DNA of 64,000 nucleotides from Monosporascus cannonballus (taxonomy: Eukaryota; Ascomycota; Sordariomycetes; Xylariales). Location: assembly GCA_004154925.1 (NCBI GenBank), contig QJNS01000013.1:124001-188000 (forward strand). Reading direction: 5' to 3'. How positions within the stretch are numbered: position 1 is the first letter of the stretch; each line of letters starts with the position of its first letter. The notes beneath the pieces are model-generated. The model saw nothing but the letters and a program-made list of their open reading frames with translations, was not told where the DNA came from and did not search any database. Below are positions 47,534 through 60,600 of the stretch, in pieces. A program made the position numbers and the translations under genes.

Positions 47534-48505
47534 ATCGACAGAGGTATCGATTATGGAAGATAGCCGCAGCGAAACATCAATGCAAGCTCACTCGTCGTCT
47601 AGATCATAATCGCCTTGATCATGAGTGAAAGCTCGAATCCCGAAGGGTTGAAGTACAGGGCGCAATGGTGGTCTTCAGTCTGGACACATGCTAATCAACT
47701 GCTGCCATACTAAGTGCCGATCGCTCTGGGACGAGGAGAGAGGGTAGCAGTGATGTCTCAATGGCCTGCCACTATATCATGGGCTTCACAACCTGTGCTA
47801 CCCAACGTTGCAGCCCTGTGCTCTAATTGACTCAGCTCCGCGTACGACCCCCCAGTACGTAGGTGCTATTGATCCTTCCATGTTGAGACACGGAGTACAC
47901 GAGAGGCGCGGGGCCTGCGTCGAGACGACTGATTGTCCGAAGGTTTACATTTTTGTGACGCTTACTATAAGAGAGCCTTCGCTATAGCCCGCTCTAGTAA
48001 TCCTGGAAAATCTTAACCCGCAAATCGCATAGCAGGTCTCATCGAAACCAGCGATTTAACTAGGCATAAAAGGGAATAATAGGCACATGCGCAGTGCGCA
48101 TGCGATGTTACTTGGTCAAGCCAGTCACGGAAGGGCTCCCCTCTTTTCCCACAGTCTAGGCCATAGTCCGGGTTAGGGAACATCCGCTCAGCGTATGAGG
48201 CCAAGAAGCACTGGCCACAGTCGGATGTGTAGAAACCAGAAGCCGAGATGACTGCATACCAATGCTTACCCGCGTTCGTCTCATATTAGTCAACGGATTT
48301 ATGCAGCTCTCTCCCGAGATAGATGGATGCGTTCTGGACAAAGTGTGCTATTTCAACAGGAAGTCGTAGTACAGGGTGCGCCAAGCTATGCGAATACAGG
48401 TAACAAGCGTCTTCGTTAGGATCCCGGCATACCTCGCTTAACCGAAATTCCAAGAGCGTTGTCCACTCTCCGCGATTGAAGGATCGAGGCCCGGCATCTG
48501 CCCTC
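47534..48505. promoter_or_regulatory. Divergent promoter region between the membrane-protein and AOS genes
   Basis: A 972-bp gap between outward-facing cluster genes, so a candidate shared control region. Open frames within it are short and conflicting. No known binding site was recognised. Confidence 0.4.
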
Positions 48506-50026
48506 ATGTATTCCGATCTGATTATCAAGCAGTGGGGGGAGGATCACCGGCTCAGGGGGCAATCTATGAAAAACGAACCCGCCTTCTACCGCAACCTCGA
48601 GCAAGCCCTGGATACTCGGCGGCAGGCGCAGTACCTCCTGGCGCTCAAGCCGCGCTGGGACGAGAGCGTCGCCGACTTCACGACAGGTGACTTCCTCTCG
48701 GTTACGCGCACGGGTCAGATACGCGAGGCTTTCCTGGCCGAGCTCGCGTGCCACCCGGACTTCGAGCTGGGCGCCTCCGGGGGTCGTCTGCAGTACGGCA
48801 ACTACGCCTACATCAACCAGGTCGAGCGGGAAATCGCCGACTTCCACGGCGCCGAGACGGCGTATATCACGCAGTCGACGTACGCCGCCAACTTGGGCGT
48901 CCTGTCTAGCGTCCCCCTGCCTGGCGATGCCCTCGTCTACGACGAGCTGGTGCACGCGAGCAGTCACGAGGGTTTTCGCCTAAGCTTAGCGGAGCACAAG
49001 ATAGCATTCCCCCACAATGACCCGGACGGGCTACGGGATGTTCTAATTCGGCTGAAGACTGAGTACCCGGTATTCGAGGCAGGTACGAGGTCGGTGCTGA
49101 TCTGCGTCGAATCCATCTACAGTATGGACGGCGATATTTGCCTGCTTAAGGAACTGGTTCAGGTCGCCAAGGAAGAATTTCCTCTGGGCAACGCGCAATT
49201 TATCATGGACGAGGCTCACAGCATCGGAGTGATTGGCGACAAGGGCAGAGGGTTGGTGTCAATGTTGGGACTGGAGGAGGAAATAGCCATTCGAATTCAT
49301 GCCGTCAGTAAGGCCGTAGGGGCAGTTGGAGGTAAGTTTGTCGTCGCCCGGGTGCTTCTGACAAACTCTAACCCCTTTTCGAGGCATGATTCTATGCAGG
49401 AAGACCGTGTTGTCCATGATCCTGAACAATGCACGTTCCTTGACCTTCAGCTGTGCGCCGTCGTTTCCGATGGTTGCCTCCATTCGAGCTGGCTACCAAC
49501 TCTTGATGAGCGGAGCAACGCAAGAGGTGAGTTCTCGTCCTAGGTTTGTATAACTCTAGGCCTCCACGGACTCACGATTTCATCGCCCGGTTTATAGGCT
49601 CAGGAAAGGATACAAAGCAACGTAAAGCACCTGTTCGAGACTATCACTTCGAATCCAATATGGGACGAAGCCACGGATGAAGGAATCCTGTCGATCCCGC
49701 TCATCGAGGACTGGGAGCACCGCCCATTTCAGTCGCACATCGTGCCTGTGCGCACTAGACCGCGCCACGAGATATTTCTATTTTTCCACCTGCTGATGAA
49801 TAACTTCAACGCCTACCCTTTTGCGTTTCCCGTAGTTCCCAAGGGTCAGAGTCGCGTCAGGCTGGTGATCCACGCGCACAACACCGCAGAGCAGATCGAA
49901 AAGCTAGCATCCACGATCTGCGACTGGGCCTGCGAGATGCTGGATATCGAGCATGGTGTGTCGGATAGCGAGCTGCCTAGTGCAGTGCGAAAGGCCTATG
50001 CAATGCAAGGCGCCCTTCAGGCGTGA
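48506..50026 (+). CDS. Alpha-oxoamine synthase, BioF/KAPA-synthase-like PLP enzyme
   Basis: Three exons: 48506-49331, 49384-49526 and 49598-50026 (465 aa); introns 52 and 71 nt. The second exon was placed at an AG (TTTTCGAG) that restores the conserved GG-MILCRKTVLSMI segment. Fold type I, class II PLP enzyme: decarboxylative Claisen condensation of an amino acid with an acyl thioester. Visible signatures are GGRLQYGNYAYINQVER, DELVHASSHEGFRLS, the PLP-ring Asp235 in FIMDEAHSIG, Schiff-base Lys269 in AVSKAVGAVGG, and NNARSLTFSCAP. It is longer than BioF (about 390) but far shorter than serine palmitoyltransferase subunits. Next to a PKS without a release domain it is the best candidate for off-loading the chain as an alpha-amino ketone. 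An ATG at 48566 is an alternative start. Confidence 0.88.
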
Positions 50027-50656
50027 CGGCGGTCGGGGGTCTCTAGGGATGTTCCCGCTTGGGCGCTACCAAATCGGGTCCAATTGAACGATTCACGTTG
50101 TATATACCCTTAATGCTGTCCCGCCCGGTGTATTTGGGAGGGTTACAGTGCAGTTGGTGGCAGTGGTGAGGTGCAACGTTATTTCCATGCATACCTAGAT
50201 ATATTAAAAGGGTAGTTAGACCGCGTGCCTTCCGAGACCTGCTTATCTGTTGGGCGCCAAGCGTCGAGAATATCTGCCTGTGCTTACGCCGAGATAATTG
50301 GATTGTCCAATCTGGTTCTATTCGTTCCCTTCTAAATGGAGCTTCCACTGCCGTTTAGCCAGTTCACTAAAAATAGGTAAAAGAGCACCACCAGCACAAG
50401 GAGATACCTCCAAGTGACTTTTTCAGCTCCCTGTTCCACTAGCACCCTAGAAGGTTGCCCCTTGCTGCGTGAAGACTGGCTTTTCGCATATGCAGTAAAT
50501 GAAACAAATGTCGAAAGCTGTATCGTCCCATCAACATGCAACGATACGACGTGTTTCAAGATCTTCTGTAGAATAGTGTGGCATTTGAAGCCATGTAGAA
50601 TCACAGAAGCATTCATCGTGACAGGTTTCAAGACATCACCCAAAGGTTCCATTACG
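50027..50656. other. Intergenic region between AOS and P450 genes
   Basis: A 630-bp gap between two co-oriented genes. It should hold the AOS 3' end and the P450 promoter. An open frame from 50414 runs into the P450 start, but its upstream part has no homology and is taken as leader. Confidence 0.45.
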
Positions 50657-52403
50657 ATGGAAGTTATCCGCCTCATTCCTGCGGTGGCGGCATATGCTGC
50701 TACTATACTGACTACTTATGTGAGCATATCGGGAGATCCCTGGCGACACGTGCTTCTATTTCTTACAATCAAATAGGTCCTTCTACTCTGCGGCTATCGA
50801 GTCCTCCTACATCCATTGAGAGGCTATCCTGGCCCCTTTCTTGCGAAGCTATCAGACCTCTACTCCGGGATATACGCATTTTCGATGAGCCTTCATGTCA
50901 GAACACGGCAAGATCACCTGAAATATGGCATGGCTGCAATTTATCTTCGTTTAAATATCACATATCTAACATGACGAGCAGGACCCGTCATGCGTCATGG
51001 TCCAAATAAGCTCATCTTCAGTTCTATGAGAGCGCTGCATGGTAAGAGGCACTACTCATGTGTCCAGGGCCAGACTAACAGGAGCAGACATTTACATGAA
51101 TGAAAGAGTCGCGAAATCCTTCGCATATAAATATACGGCTGCTACTCCTGGGGTCTATGGAGTTTTCAATGTCATTGACAAATCGGCCCACCGCTTCAAG
51201 CGCAAGCTCGTCGGCCAGGCTACTTCGGAGCGCTCGATGCGGATTTTCGAGCCCGTGATGCAAGAGCAGATCGCCACATTCCTCCGGATACTGCTCGAGA
51301 CTTCTCGGGGTTCGGAGCCTGTCAATATGACGGAGCTCGTGAATCGTCTTACTTTCGACACCGTTGCTCTGCTTGCTTTCGGCCGCCCCTTGAAGACGCA
51401 GGCGGACCCCACTTATCGGCCCCTAATCGAAGCGCAAAATGCGGGAAACTATCGCAGCAACATGCTCATGCAGTTTCCACTACTATATAAGATTAAAATA
51501 TTTAATTTCCTTGAATTATTTGCTGCCGACCAAGTATTCCAGTACTGGAATACGTTGGAGACAATGATCGCCGCGCGAGTGGCCGAGGAGAAGCACATTC
51601 GTCACGATCTATACTCCATCCTTGTCGATCAGATCAATCCCGAAGGAAAGTATCTCAAAGACAGCGAGATATGGGCCGAAGCGGCCTTTTTCTTCCCGGC
51701 CGGGGCGGATACCGTTTCGGCATTGATGTGCGCGGTGTTCTTCTACCTGGCACATAACCCTGCGGCCTACGCCAGGCTCGCTCACGAGATCCGCTCGACC
51801 TTCGCTACGAGTGATCAGATCAAGGGCGGACGTCAACTGACCGCCTGCAACTACCTTCGAGCATGTATTGACGAGACTCTGCGGATTTCACCGCCCGCGA
51901 GTGGAACCTTGTGGCGAGAAGTTGACACAAACGATCGCTCGAAAGAGCCCTTCATTGTTGACGGGCATGTCATTCCCCGCGGCGTCCAGGTCGGCCTCAA
52001 TATCTACACCCTCCATCACAACGAGGAATACTTCCCGGAGCCTTTCACGTTCCGGCCCGAGCGCTGGCTCGAATCGGAGACACCGGCCGCCCAGCTGAAG
52101 GCGATGCAGGAGGCTTTCGTGCCCTTCTCCATCGGTGCCCGCTCATGCTCCGGCAAGGCTATGGCGTATGCGGAGACCAGCTTGACAATGGCACGAACCC
52201 TCTGGTATTTTGATTTCGAGCTTGCACCCGGAGAGCTGGGCAAGCTAGGCGGAGGGAACCGCAGTCTGGGAGAAGGGCGCGACAGAGAGAGCGAATACCA
52301 ACTTTACGACGTCCTCTCTGCCATCCACGATGGGCCAAATTTGGTCTTCCGTCCACGGGGTGAACTATGGAAAGACCTAGTTGTTGGGGACGAAAAGGCT
52401 TAA
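50657..52403 (+). CDS. Cytochrome P450 monooxygenase
   Basis: Four exons: 50657-50719, 50777-50927, 50982-51041 and 51088-52403 (529 aa). Introns 1 and 3 are GT-AG; intron 2 begins GCATGG and ends GCAG with a CTAAC branch site, a GC-AG intron. All joins are in phase and rebuild HLKYG-PVMRHGPNKL and ALH-DIYMNERVAKS. The N-terminus is a membrane anchor (IPAVAAYAATILTTY) followed by HPLRGYPGPF. P450 landmarks: I-helix AGADT (about 296), ETLR (about 353), FRPERW, and the heme loop FSIGARSCSG with Cys about 445. ER-bound, using a P450 reductase. In this context it likely hydroxylates or further oxidises the polyketide amine or its chain. Confidence 0.92.
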
Positions 52404-54663
52404 CCGAACTTGTTCTCTTGCGATGGCAGGTACATACGGTCATGGCAAAATGATACAATACGTGGGGATGGTAATTCAATACTTGTTGCTGACGAAGCGT
52501 GCGAATATGAGGCGGAGTCTCGTGCATTCACACACTCTATCTATCTGTATTACTGTACTCTAGTCCGGGATCAAGGCTACTACCACACTTATCAAGGACC
52601 TCTAGCCGAAATCTTAGCAATACCTAAAACGATATGACATCTAGTCATTATATTTATCGACTTCAATATTAATATTGATAAGTCCTTCCGCTTTGGAACA
52701 CCAAGTCTTTCATTTTATTTTGCCGTCAATTCGGCCCTCGTCGGATATGCATGGTGTCTGCGTGTTATAAGATACCTAGCACATCCTCCATGCAGCAGCA
52801 ACTGTCGGCTTGCGTGGCTCTGCGAATGGTTACATACACCCAGCCCCCAAACTCGCATATAAGTTGCAGGGGTATATTTAGTTGCCTGGGTAGTCACCTC
52901 CACTGGCTCGGCTGATGGATTCAGGTTGCAGGCTGCAGCCTGGGACAGCCTTCGCCAAAGGACATCCTTTGATAACCAATCTCATCTCACCTTCCTTAAA
53001 AGGGGACAGAAGGTCACAAACCTAACTTTTTATTGGATAATTCGGCATCGACCGGGCCGTTTGACCCACCGTTTAAATGTTTGTTCGGTTGGCAGTTAGT
53101 TGACCTGAGTGTTGTATGTTCCCATACATTTTGAAAGTAATAGTACGTTTCTTATTACTCCCAACGTAACGCTTTATCCTTCCCCACTTATTAAAGGCGT
53201 TCGGCGCGCTTTAAGTGACGGGAAAGCAGAAGGCGTTATATTTGGATATATTCAAGCTAAGCTTTACTATCCCTTAAATAACGTAAATAGCTTTAACCGC
53301 GTTATAATTGCGTCAGGTATCAGGAAATAGTAAAGGGGTGTAGCTAACGATAACTGCTATGGTGAACGATGTTGCCCCGATATTCTCATACAAACTGTAT
53401 ACAAAACTAAACCATATTAGGGAAATGGAGGGGGGTTTGGATATAACTTGCTAAATATACCCTTTGCAACTTGTGCTGCCAACTCGGCGCGCATCTGACC
53501 GAACCTTGAGGGGTTCATTAGTAGGATTGGGCTCATTGGTATTGCCGTGCCCCACCTGTCTGCTTGCTCTAAGAAGCACCACCCTCGTGAATATTTCAGC
53601 CCCTCAGGTGTAACACCATTGAAAATAACAGCGGAAGATATAAAGTGACAACCTTTGTAATTGCCCCAAGGCTTCTCCTCATTCGCTTAATCTGAGCCAA
53701 TTAAAAGCTCGCCCAGCCCTGAAGTGTCGTGAATCCTCCGATTTTAGTGCTTATTCAGGGCTTTTATTGGCCAATACTTCCTTCCGTTTTAGTGGGTTGC
53801 AGCACCTCACGGTGACCTAATCGTCAAGTACCGCCCGCTATTAGTTCGGATAGAGCCGTGGGCATCAACGTTAGCCACCATGCGGGATACCCGTTAGTCC
53901 ATGCTAACGGGCCAATGGACCAGACAGGTCGTGGGACAAAATAATTAACATACTCGCACTTCTTCAGAGCGGCATTCCGATGCAGCTATTTATAAAGGTT
54001 GTAGAAACCCAACAACAACCCTTAAAACGAAGTTATTCTAGTGGTAACTTACTTATTTATTAACCTATTGAGTAATGTATAATTTGAGGTCCGCTGATAT
54101 AAAAACGCTTATCCATTGATACCATTTGCCCAAGGTTTAGGGGGAGTAAGAGCAAAGTGTGATCCTTATTTTTGTTCACGACCTGCCATGTAGGCCGTTA
54201 AATTGTAACAGCTGGGCCGGAATTTGATGGCTACCTATATGGTCCTATCTGCCGCATGTGCTAGTCGGTAGCCTAGGCTATGCAGGAAAAGCCCATTTTA
54301 GATGTACAACTATAGTAAGCAACATTTGGGTGACTATGCGTGGTCTTTTATCAACCCGAAGGAACGCCGGAAATCATTTGCATGCTGCCGGTAGCGTATC
54401 ACCACCTACCAGAGTGTTCTCCTATAGGCGTGTGTAGCCATCCACGGCCGCTTTCTTATGTAATCGAAGAGCGGTCCTGAACAGAAGCAGAGACGCCCTA
54501 CTGGCAGGTTTGGCCACGCCAATGGATTGTGATTAGTATAGGTGGGTTGTAAACCAAGTATAAACATATACTAAAAAGGCTCTGTCCTCGGCCTTCCAGC
54601 CTCCCCACACGACAGTGTCTAATCATTGCTTTCCCCCGCCGGCAGAGCTCAAGAGTCCACAGG
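52404..54663. other. Intergenic region upstream of the PKS
   Basis: About 2.3 kb. The part beyond about 53030 has a different, AT-richer texture with remnant-like frames (53109-53330) and an inverted repeat of AGCCCTGAA near 53717-53765, so an old insertion is possible. The last several hundred bases should contain the PKS promoter. No RNA gene or known regulatory site is recognised. Confidence 0.4.
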
Positions 54664-57600
54664 ATGGGTAGTCATGTCAATGGCAGTAATGGTGGAACGG
54701 TGCAGAATGGGTACTCATTGGGTAATCACGAGCTGCAGCAGCCTGATATCCGCTCTGCTGTCAGCGGCGAAACCCGTAACGGGCACATATTGAACGGCAA
54801 TTCTGACAGCGACGGACATCCCATCAACGGCTGGTCTGCCGGTGAGGTCGACACCAACGGCTCAGATGTTGTGATAAATGGGGAATGTGCCGGACCTCAA
54901 CCCTTCACCCCTATTGCTGTTTGCGGCATGGCCTGTCGGCTGCCGGGCGGAATCAGCTCGCCTCAGGAGCTATGGGACTTTTTGCTGTCAAAAGGCGACG
55001 CCCGTACCCCCGTCCCCGAGACGCGGTACAATATTCGGGGCTACCATTTCCCTACCAAGAAAGGAGGCCATACTATTAGCGAATACGGCTATTTCCTAGA
55101 CGAGAGCGTCGATCTAGGCGCCCTCGACACGTCCGTCTTCCCCATGCCTCGCAGCGACCTCGAGCACTTGGATCCTCAGCAACGGATTCTACTCGAAGTT
55201 TCGAGGGAGTGTCTTGATGATGCCGGGGAAGTCGGCTGGAAGGGAAAGAACGTAGGTGTTTATGTGGGCAGCTTCGGCAGTGAATGGTACGATATACTCC
55301 AGAAAGAAACACAGAGGTATGGCGCGCACTACATCAATACGTCGCATGACTTTGCGTTGTCAAATCGTGTATCTTACGAGATGGACCTGCGTGGCCCAAG
55401 GTATGAGCCCCCTGCAGGACGTCCTTACAACCCTGTATGCCGCCGACTGACAGTAAGATACCCAGTGTGACGATACGTACGGCCTGCTCATCTAGTCTTA
55501 TCGCCTTGAACGAAGCCTGTGCGGCGGTGGCTAAGGGTGATTGCCCATCTGCCATCGTGGGCGGTACTAGCATCATTATGACTCCGGGTGGAACCACGGA
55601 CATATCAAATCAAGGCGCTCTAAGCCCTGACGGCTCTTGCAAGACATTCTCATCAGCAGCAGATGGCTATGCACGTGGCGAGGGCATCGTGGCCATATAC
55701 GTCAAGCCACTGCGCGAGGCGCTGCAGCACGGGAACCCCATCCGCGCCGTAATCGTTGGCTCAGCCATAAATTCTGATGGGAAGACTCCCGGCTTCACGG
55801 TGCCAAGCTCCGCCGCCCAGGAGTCACTGATTCGGCACACGTACAAGGTTGCCGGCATCCCGGAGACGGACGTCTCGAAGACAGGGCTTTTCGAGTGCCA
55901 CGGCACGGGAACTCCTCTAGGGGACTCTATCGAGACCAGCGCCATCGCGAGAGTGTTCGGCGAGACCGGTGGCATACACATTGGGTCCGTTAAACCCAAT
56001 CTGGGACACGGAGAGGGCGTATCTGGCCTGACTTCTGTATTAAAAGCCGTCTTGGCCCTCGAGAACCGGATTATCCCCCCGAACATCAAATGCTTGCCCC
56101 TGAACAAGAAGATCCCATTCGAAAGTGGTCGGCTTACGGTCCCTACGGAAGAAACGCCATGGCCAGAGGGACGCTACGAGCGCGTAAGCATTAACTCGTT
56201 TGGAATTGGCGGCGCCAACGCGCACGTTATCCTTGATTCGGCGACGAGGTTCCGGGCGCCTTCTCGTGCAGCCGCACCGAAGAGAGCGCCGCTAGACGCA
56301 CCACAATTACTGGTGTACTCAGCCAATACCTCTCAGGCCTTAAAAGATATGACAGAGAGGTACTCGGCCTACCTCGAAAGAGCCCAAGAGACGCTATCTC
56401 TTGCGGATGTGGCATACACCCTCGCAAACAGACGAGAGCACCTCCCATTCCGGTCTTTCGCTATCGGCAGAAGATATCAACCAGGTGTTGCTTCCCCGCC
56501 AAGCCCACAGGGGAAAGCCCCTTCCATAGTGATGGTCTTCACAGGCCAAGGCTCGCAGTGGCCTCAGATGGGCCGCGAACTACTACGCATCAGCGCGGTG
56601 TTCCGGCAGACCATCAAATCCCTGGACGCTCACCTACAGAGCATTAGTTCTTCCATCAGGCCAGACTGGAAGATCGAAGACGAGCTTGTCAAGCCGCCCC
56701 GCACCAGCAGAGTCAACAAGGCCGAATTTTCCCAGCCCCTTTGCACGGCGATCCAGATCGCCTTAGTCCGCACGCTCGCCTCTAATGGGATCAAGCCTTC
56801 TGCGGTGGTAGGCCATTCCAGCGGCGAAATCGCGGCGGCATATGCCGCTGCTGGCCTTACAGCCGAAGAGGCTATAACAGCGGCGTTTTGTCGTGGACTG
56901 ATTACTAAGAGCCAGACCCGGCCCGGAGGCATGGCTGCTGTCGGGCTAAGCTGGGAAGAGACGGAAAAGTTCTTGTTACCCGGTGTGGTTGTGGCGTGCG
57001 AAAACTCGCCCAGAAGCGTCACGATATCAGGGGATGCCGACAAGTTGCAGGAAGTGGTGGCCGCCATAAAGCAGGCACTTCCGACCGCGTTGACCTCCGT
57101 CTTGAAAGTTGAGAAGGCCTATCACTCCCACCACATGTTGGAGCTCGGCGATGAGTACCACCGTGCCATGGTAAACTTAGGGGTCAAGGGAGCAGCGCCC
57201 TCACTTCCATTCTTTTCTAGTGTCACTGGCGGCTTGCTAGTGAAGAACAAGTGGGAAGACGGCTCTCCGGCACTCGGCCCAAGCTATTGGCGGAAGAACC
57301 TGGAGTCTCCCGTCCTTTTCAACGGCGCCGTTTCGAGTATCATCCGCGATCCGCCGCCGACGTGCGACAACCCAGTCTTCCTCGAGATCGGCCCTCACGC
57401 AGCCCTCTTGGGCCCCCTGAGGCAGATCTTAACGAGCCACTCCAGTACGGCACTGCACATACCGACCCTGATGCGACGGCAGAACGGCGTCGAATGTTTC
57501 TTGACAGCAGTTGGCAAGCTCTGGACGCTCCACGCTCCCGTCGATCTCGCGACCCTCATGCCCGAGGGAACGTGTCTTCCGGACCTGCCGCGCTACCCCT

Positions 57601-60600
57601 GGAATCATCAACGGACCTACTGGAGCGAATCAAGAGTCGCTAGGGAGTGGCGGATGCCGGAGCATCCTTACCACGACCTCCTGGGCGCCAAAGTGCCCGA
57701 AAGTTCCGGCGTCGAGCCTGTCTGGCGAAACCTCCTTCACCTCGACAACGCGCCTTGGCTCCGCGACCACAAGATAAAGGACGATATCATTTTCCCCTTC
57801 GCGGGCTACGTGGCCATGGCTGCCGAAGCGGTCCGCCAGGTTACCGGGGTCCAGGAGGCGGTCGAGCTGCGGCACGTAACCGTTACTACCGCCCTCGTGA
57901 TAAGCGAGGGCGATCCCGCGGAGCTGATAACAACCTTTCGCCGCCACCGCCTGACCGACTTCTCGGACAGCCCGTGGTGGGAGTTTTCGATAACAGCGCA
58001 TAACGGGCACACGTGGACAAAGCACTGCTTCGGCGAGGTGCGCGCCTCGTCGAGGACGTCCTGGGGCGATGGTGACATCACGGAGGATGCAAGCACACCA
58101 CATAAGATCAATGTGCGCCAGTGGTATGAGCGGGTGGGCCGCGGGGGCTTACGCTATGGCCACCATTTCAGGGCCATGGAGCAGGTGAGGACGAGCGCGT
58201 GCGGTGCAAGGGGCTTGGCTACGGCGAAAATGCGAAACAATTGGCATGGTGACGAGGCTAGATACCATTTACATCCCGTGGTATTGGACACGATCTTCCA
58301 GCTGATAGGCGCCGCGGCTCACCACGGCTTTACGTATGCCTATAGGCAAGGGGTCCCCTCGGGTGTGGACTACATCGCGTTATCACGTTGTTCTGCCGAT
58401 GATCTCACGCTCGGCGCGTCCTGTGCGCACGCCGGTGGCACAGTTATGGGCGATGGGTCATGCGTGGCGGGCTCGACGGCCTTCCTGAAAGTGTCGGGCG
58501 CGCGGTTCCCTCCCCTCGACGGGGCAGAAGATGTACACGGTGAACATGACGTTCCCATAACTGCGCGTAGCGAATGGGTGCCGCATATCGATTTCATAGA
58601 TGTCGGTGCCCTTGTGAGGCCGGTGCGAGACAATGAGCCCTATTTCCCCGCGTTGGAAGAGCTTGCGCAGTCGGCCATCTCGCTCTCCCGTCGCGCACTC
58701 AAGAGCGTAAGTGCAACGGAGGCCCAAACTGCGCACATCCAGCGGTATAAAGTATGGCTTGAAGAACAGAGTCTCTCATCTCTAGAGAGCTTAGACGCGG
58801 CCGTTTTGACTAGTCGCATCGACTCGCTTTGCGCTTCGCTTGCTGAAAGTCCTGCCACGCATGCAGCTAAAGCAATCGCGAAGATCTGTACCAGCGCATC
58901 ATCAATCCTGTCTGGAGATGTGGGAGCCCTAGATGTCCTCCACTCGGATGGCACCATTGACAGGTTGTATGAGTTTCTGAACGAATACAACGCGTCCGAT
59001 TTCCTCCGATGCCTCGCCAATAGCAAACCTAGCCTTCGCATCGTTGAGCTTGGAACAGGCCAGGGGCCTTCAATAAGTAGCCTCCTAAAGGAGTTTAGAC
59101 GACCGAATGGTCAGGTTCTTTATTCTGAATACGTTTACACGGACAAGCTAACCGGGCTGGTCACTTCCGCTCAGGAACGTCATCAGGGGATCCCCAACCT
59201 AGAGTTTGCCACATTGGACATCAGCAAAGACCCAGGGGACCAGGGCTTTCAGGGCCGCCAGTTTGACCTGATGATTGCAAACGGAGTTATCCACGAAACA
59301 TCGCACATTCACCAGACGCTAGAACACGTTCGCAAGCTGTTGAGTCCCGACGGACGCCTGCTTTTGCTGCAACCGCGGGAGGGTTTAACGTGGATCAAGT
59401 ACGTCTTAGGGACTCTTCCAGGATGGTGGTGTGGCGCGGAGGATGGTAGAGATCATGAGCCGTACATTACTCAGAAGAGATGGGAGGAGGAGCTTGTAGC
59501 GGCTGGTTTCGACGGTCTGGACGGTGCCGTTCCGGACTCTCCTGAACCGTTCCACCTAAGTACCACCATGGTCGCGAAACTGCGACAACAAAAGGCACGA
59601 CCGAAACGGGTCACGCTACTTCGTAATGCGGATGAAGCTTCCGAGCCGGTTGCGCTTGGGGAGACGTTGAAGGGGCAAGGGTTTGAAGTATCCCATTGCA
59701 AAATCGACCAGACTCCGACGGAGGCGCAAGACGTGATCGCCCTTGTGGACGAGACGAATCCGTTTTTCGAAAGCATCGACACCGGTTCGTTCGAGAGTCT
59801 TAAGAAGTTCATACAGCGCATCGGCAGCTCCGGGTCGGGCGTCCTCTGGGTCACGAGGCCGTCACAAACCCAGTGCAGCGACCCCAGATACGCCCCCGTT
59901 ATTGGGCTGGCGCGGACAGTCCGTTCCGAAATGGGTATCGACTTTGCCACGTGCGAAGCGGACGACTTAGAGTCCGAGGCTGGACTCCGGGCTGTGATTG
60001 ATGTCTTCTGTAGATTTCACGAACGGGACCGGGACGGGAGTCCGGATTTCGAATATGCCATCGCCGGCGGCGTGACACGTGTTAACCGCTTCTTCCCCTT
60101 CACTCTCTCTCACGAGCTCGAGGTCTCCAAGTCTTCCTACGGCGAGTTTGCGCTTAGGATCGGCCGGCCGGCGCGACTAGACTCCCTGTATTGGGCCCCA
60201 CGACCCGCAAGGGCTCTGAAGGCGAATGAAGTCGAGATCGAGGTCCATGTGGTTGGGTTAAACTTCCGAGTAGGTCCATGAAAATCGATGCGTGATTTTA
60301 CCACAAGCTTCCCTGTAGACATACTTACTTCAATTAGGACGTCCTCGAGGCAATGGGAGTCCTTGGTCTTCTAGATCATGATCACGGATTCGGTTACGAA
60401 GCCAGTGGCATTGTCCGGCGCATCGGCTCCGATGTCGCCAAGGTTCGTGTCGGCGACCGGGTCATCGTTATGGGACTCGAAGCCTTCCAAACCACTCTCA
60501 CTACTCCAGAATTTTTGTGCGAGAAGCTCCCATATGAGATGAGTTTCGCTGAGGGCGCATCTATGCCAGTCGTCTTCTTAACAGCTATCCATTCTCTTGT

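Noticed and set aside
49332..49500. Alternative AOS reading without the second splice (straight continuation of the first exon)
   Set aside because: It loses the conserved segment after the PLP lysine; splicing 49332-49383 restores it in phase.
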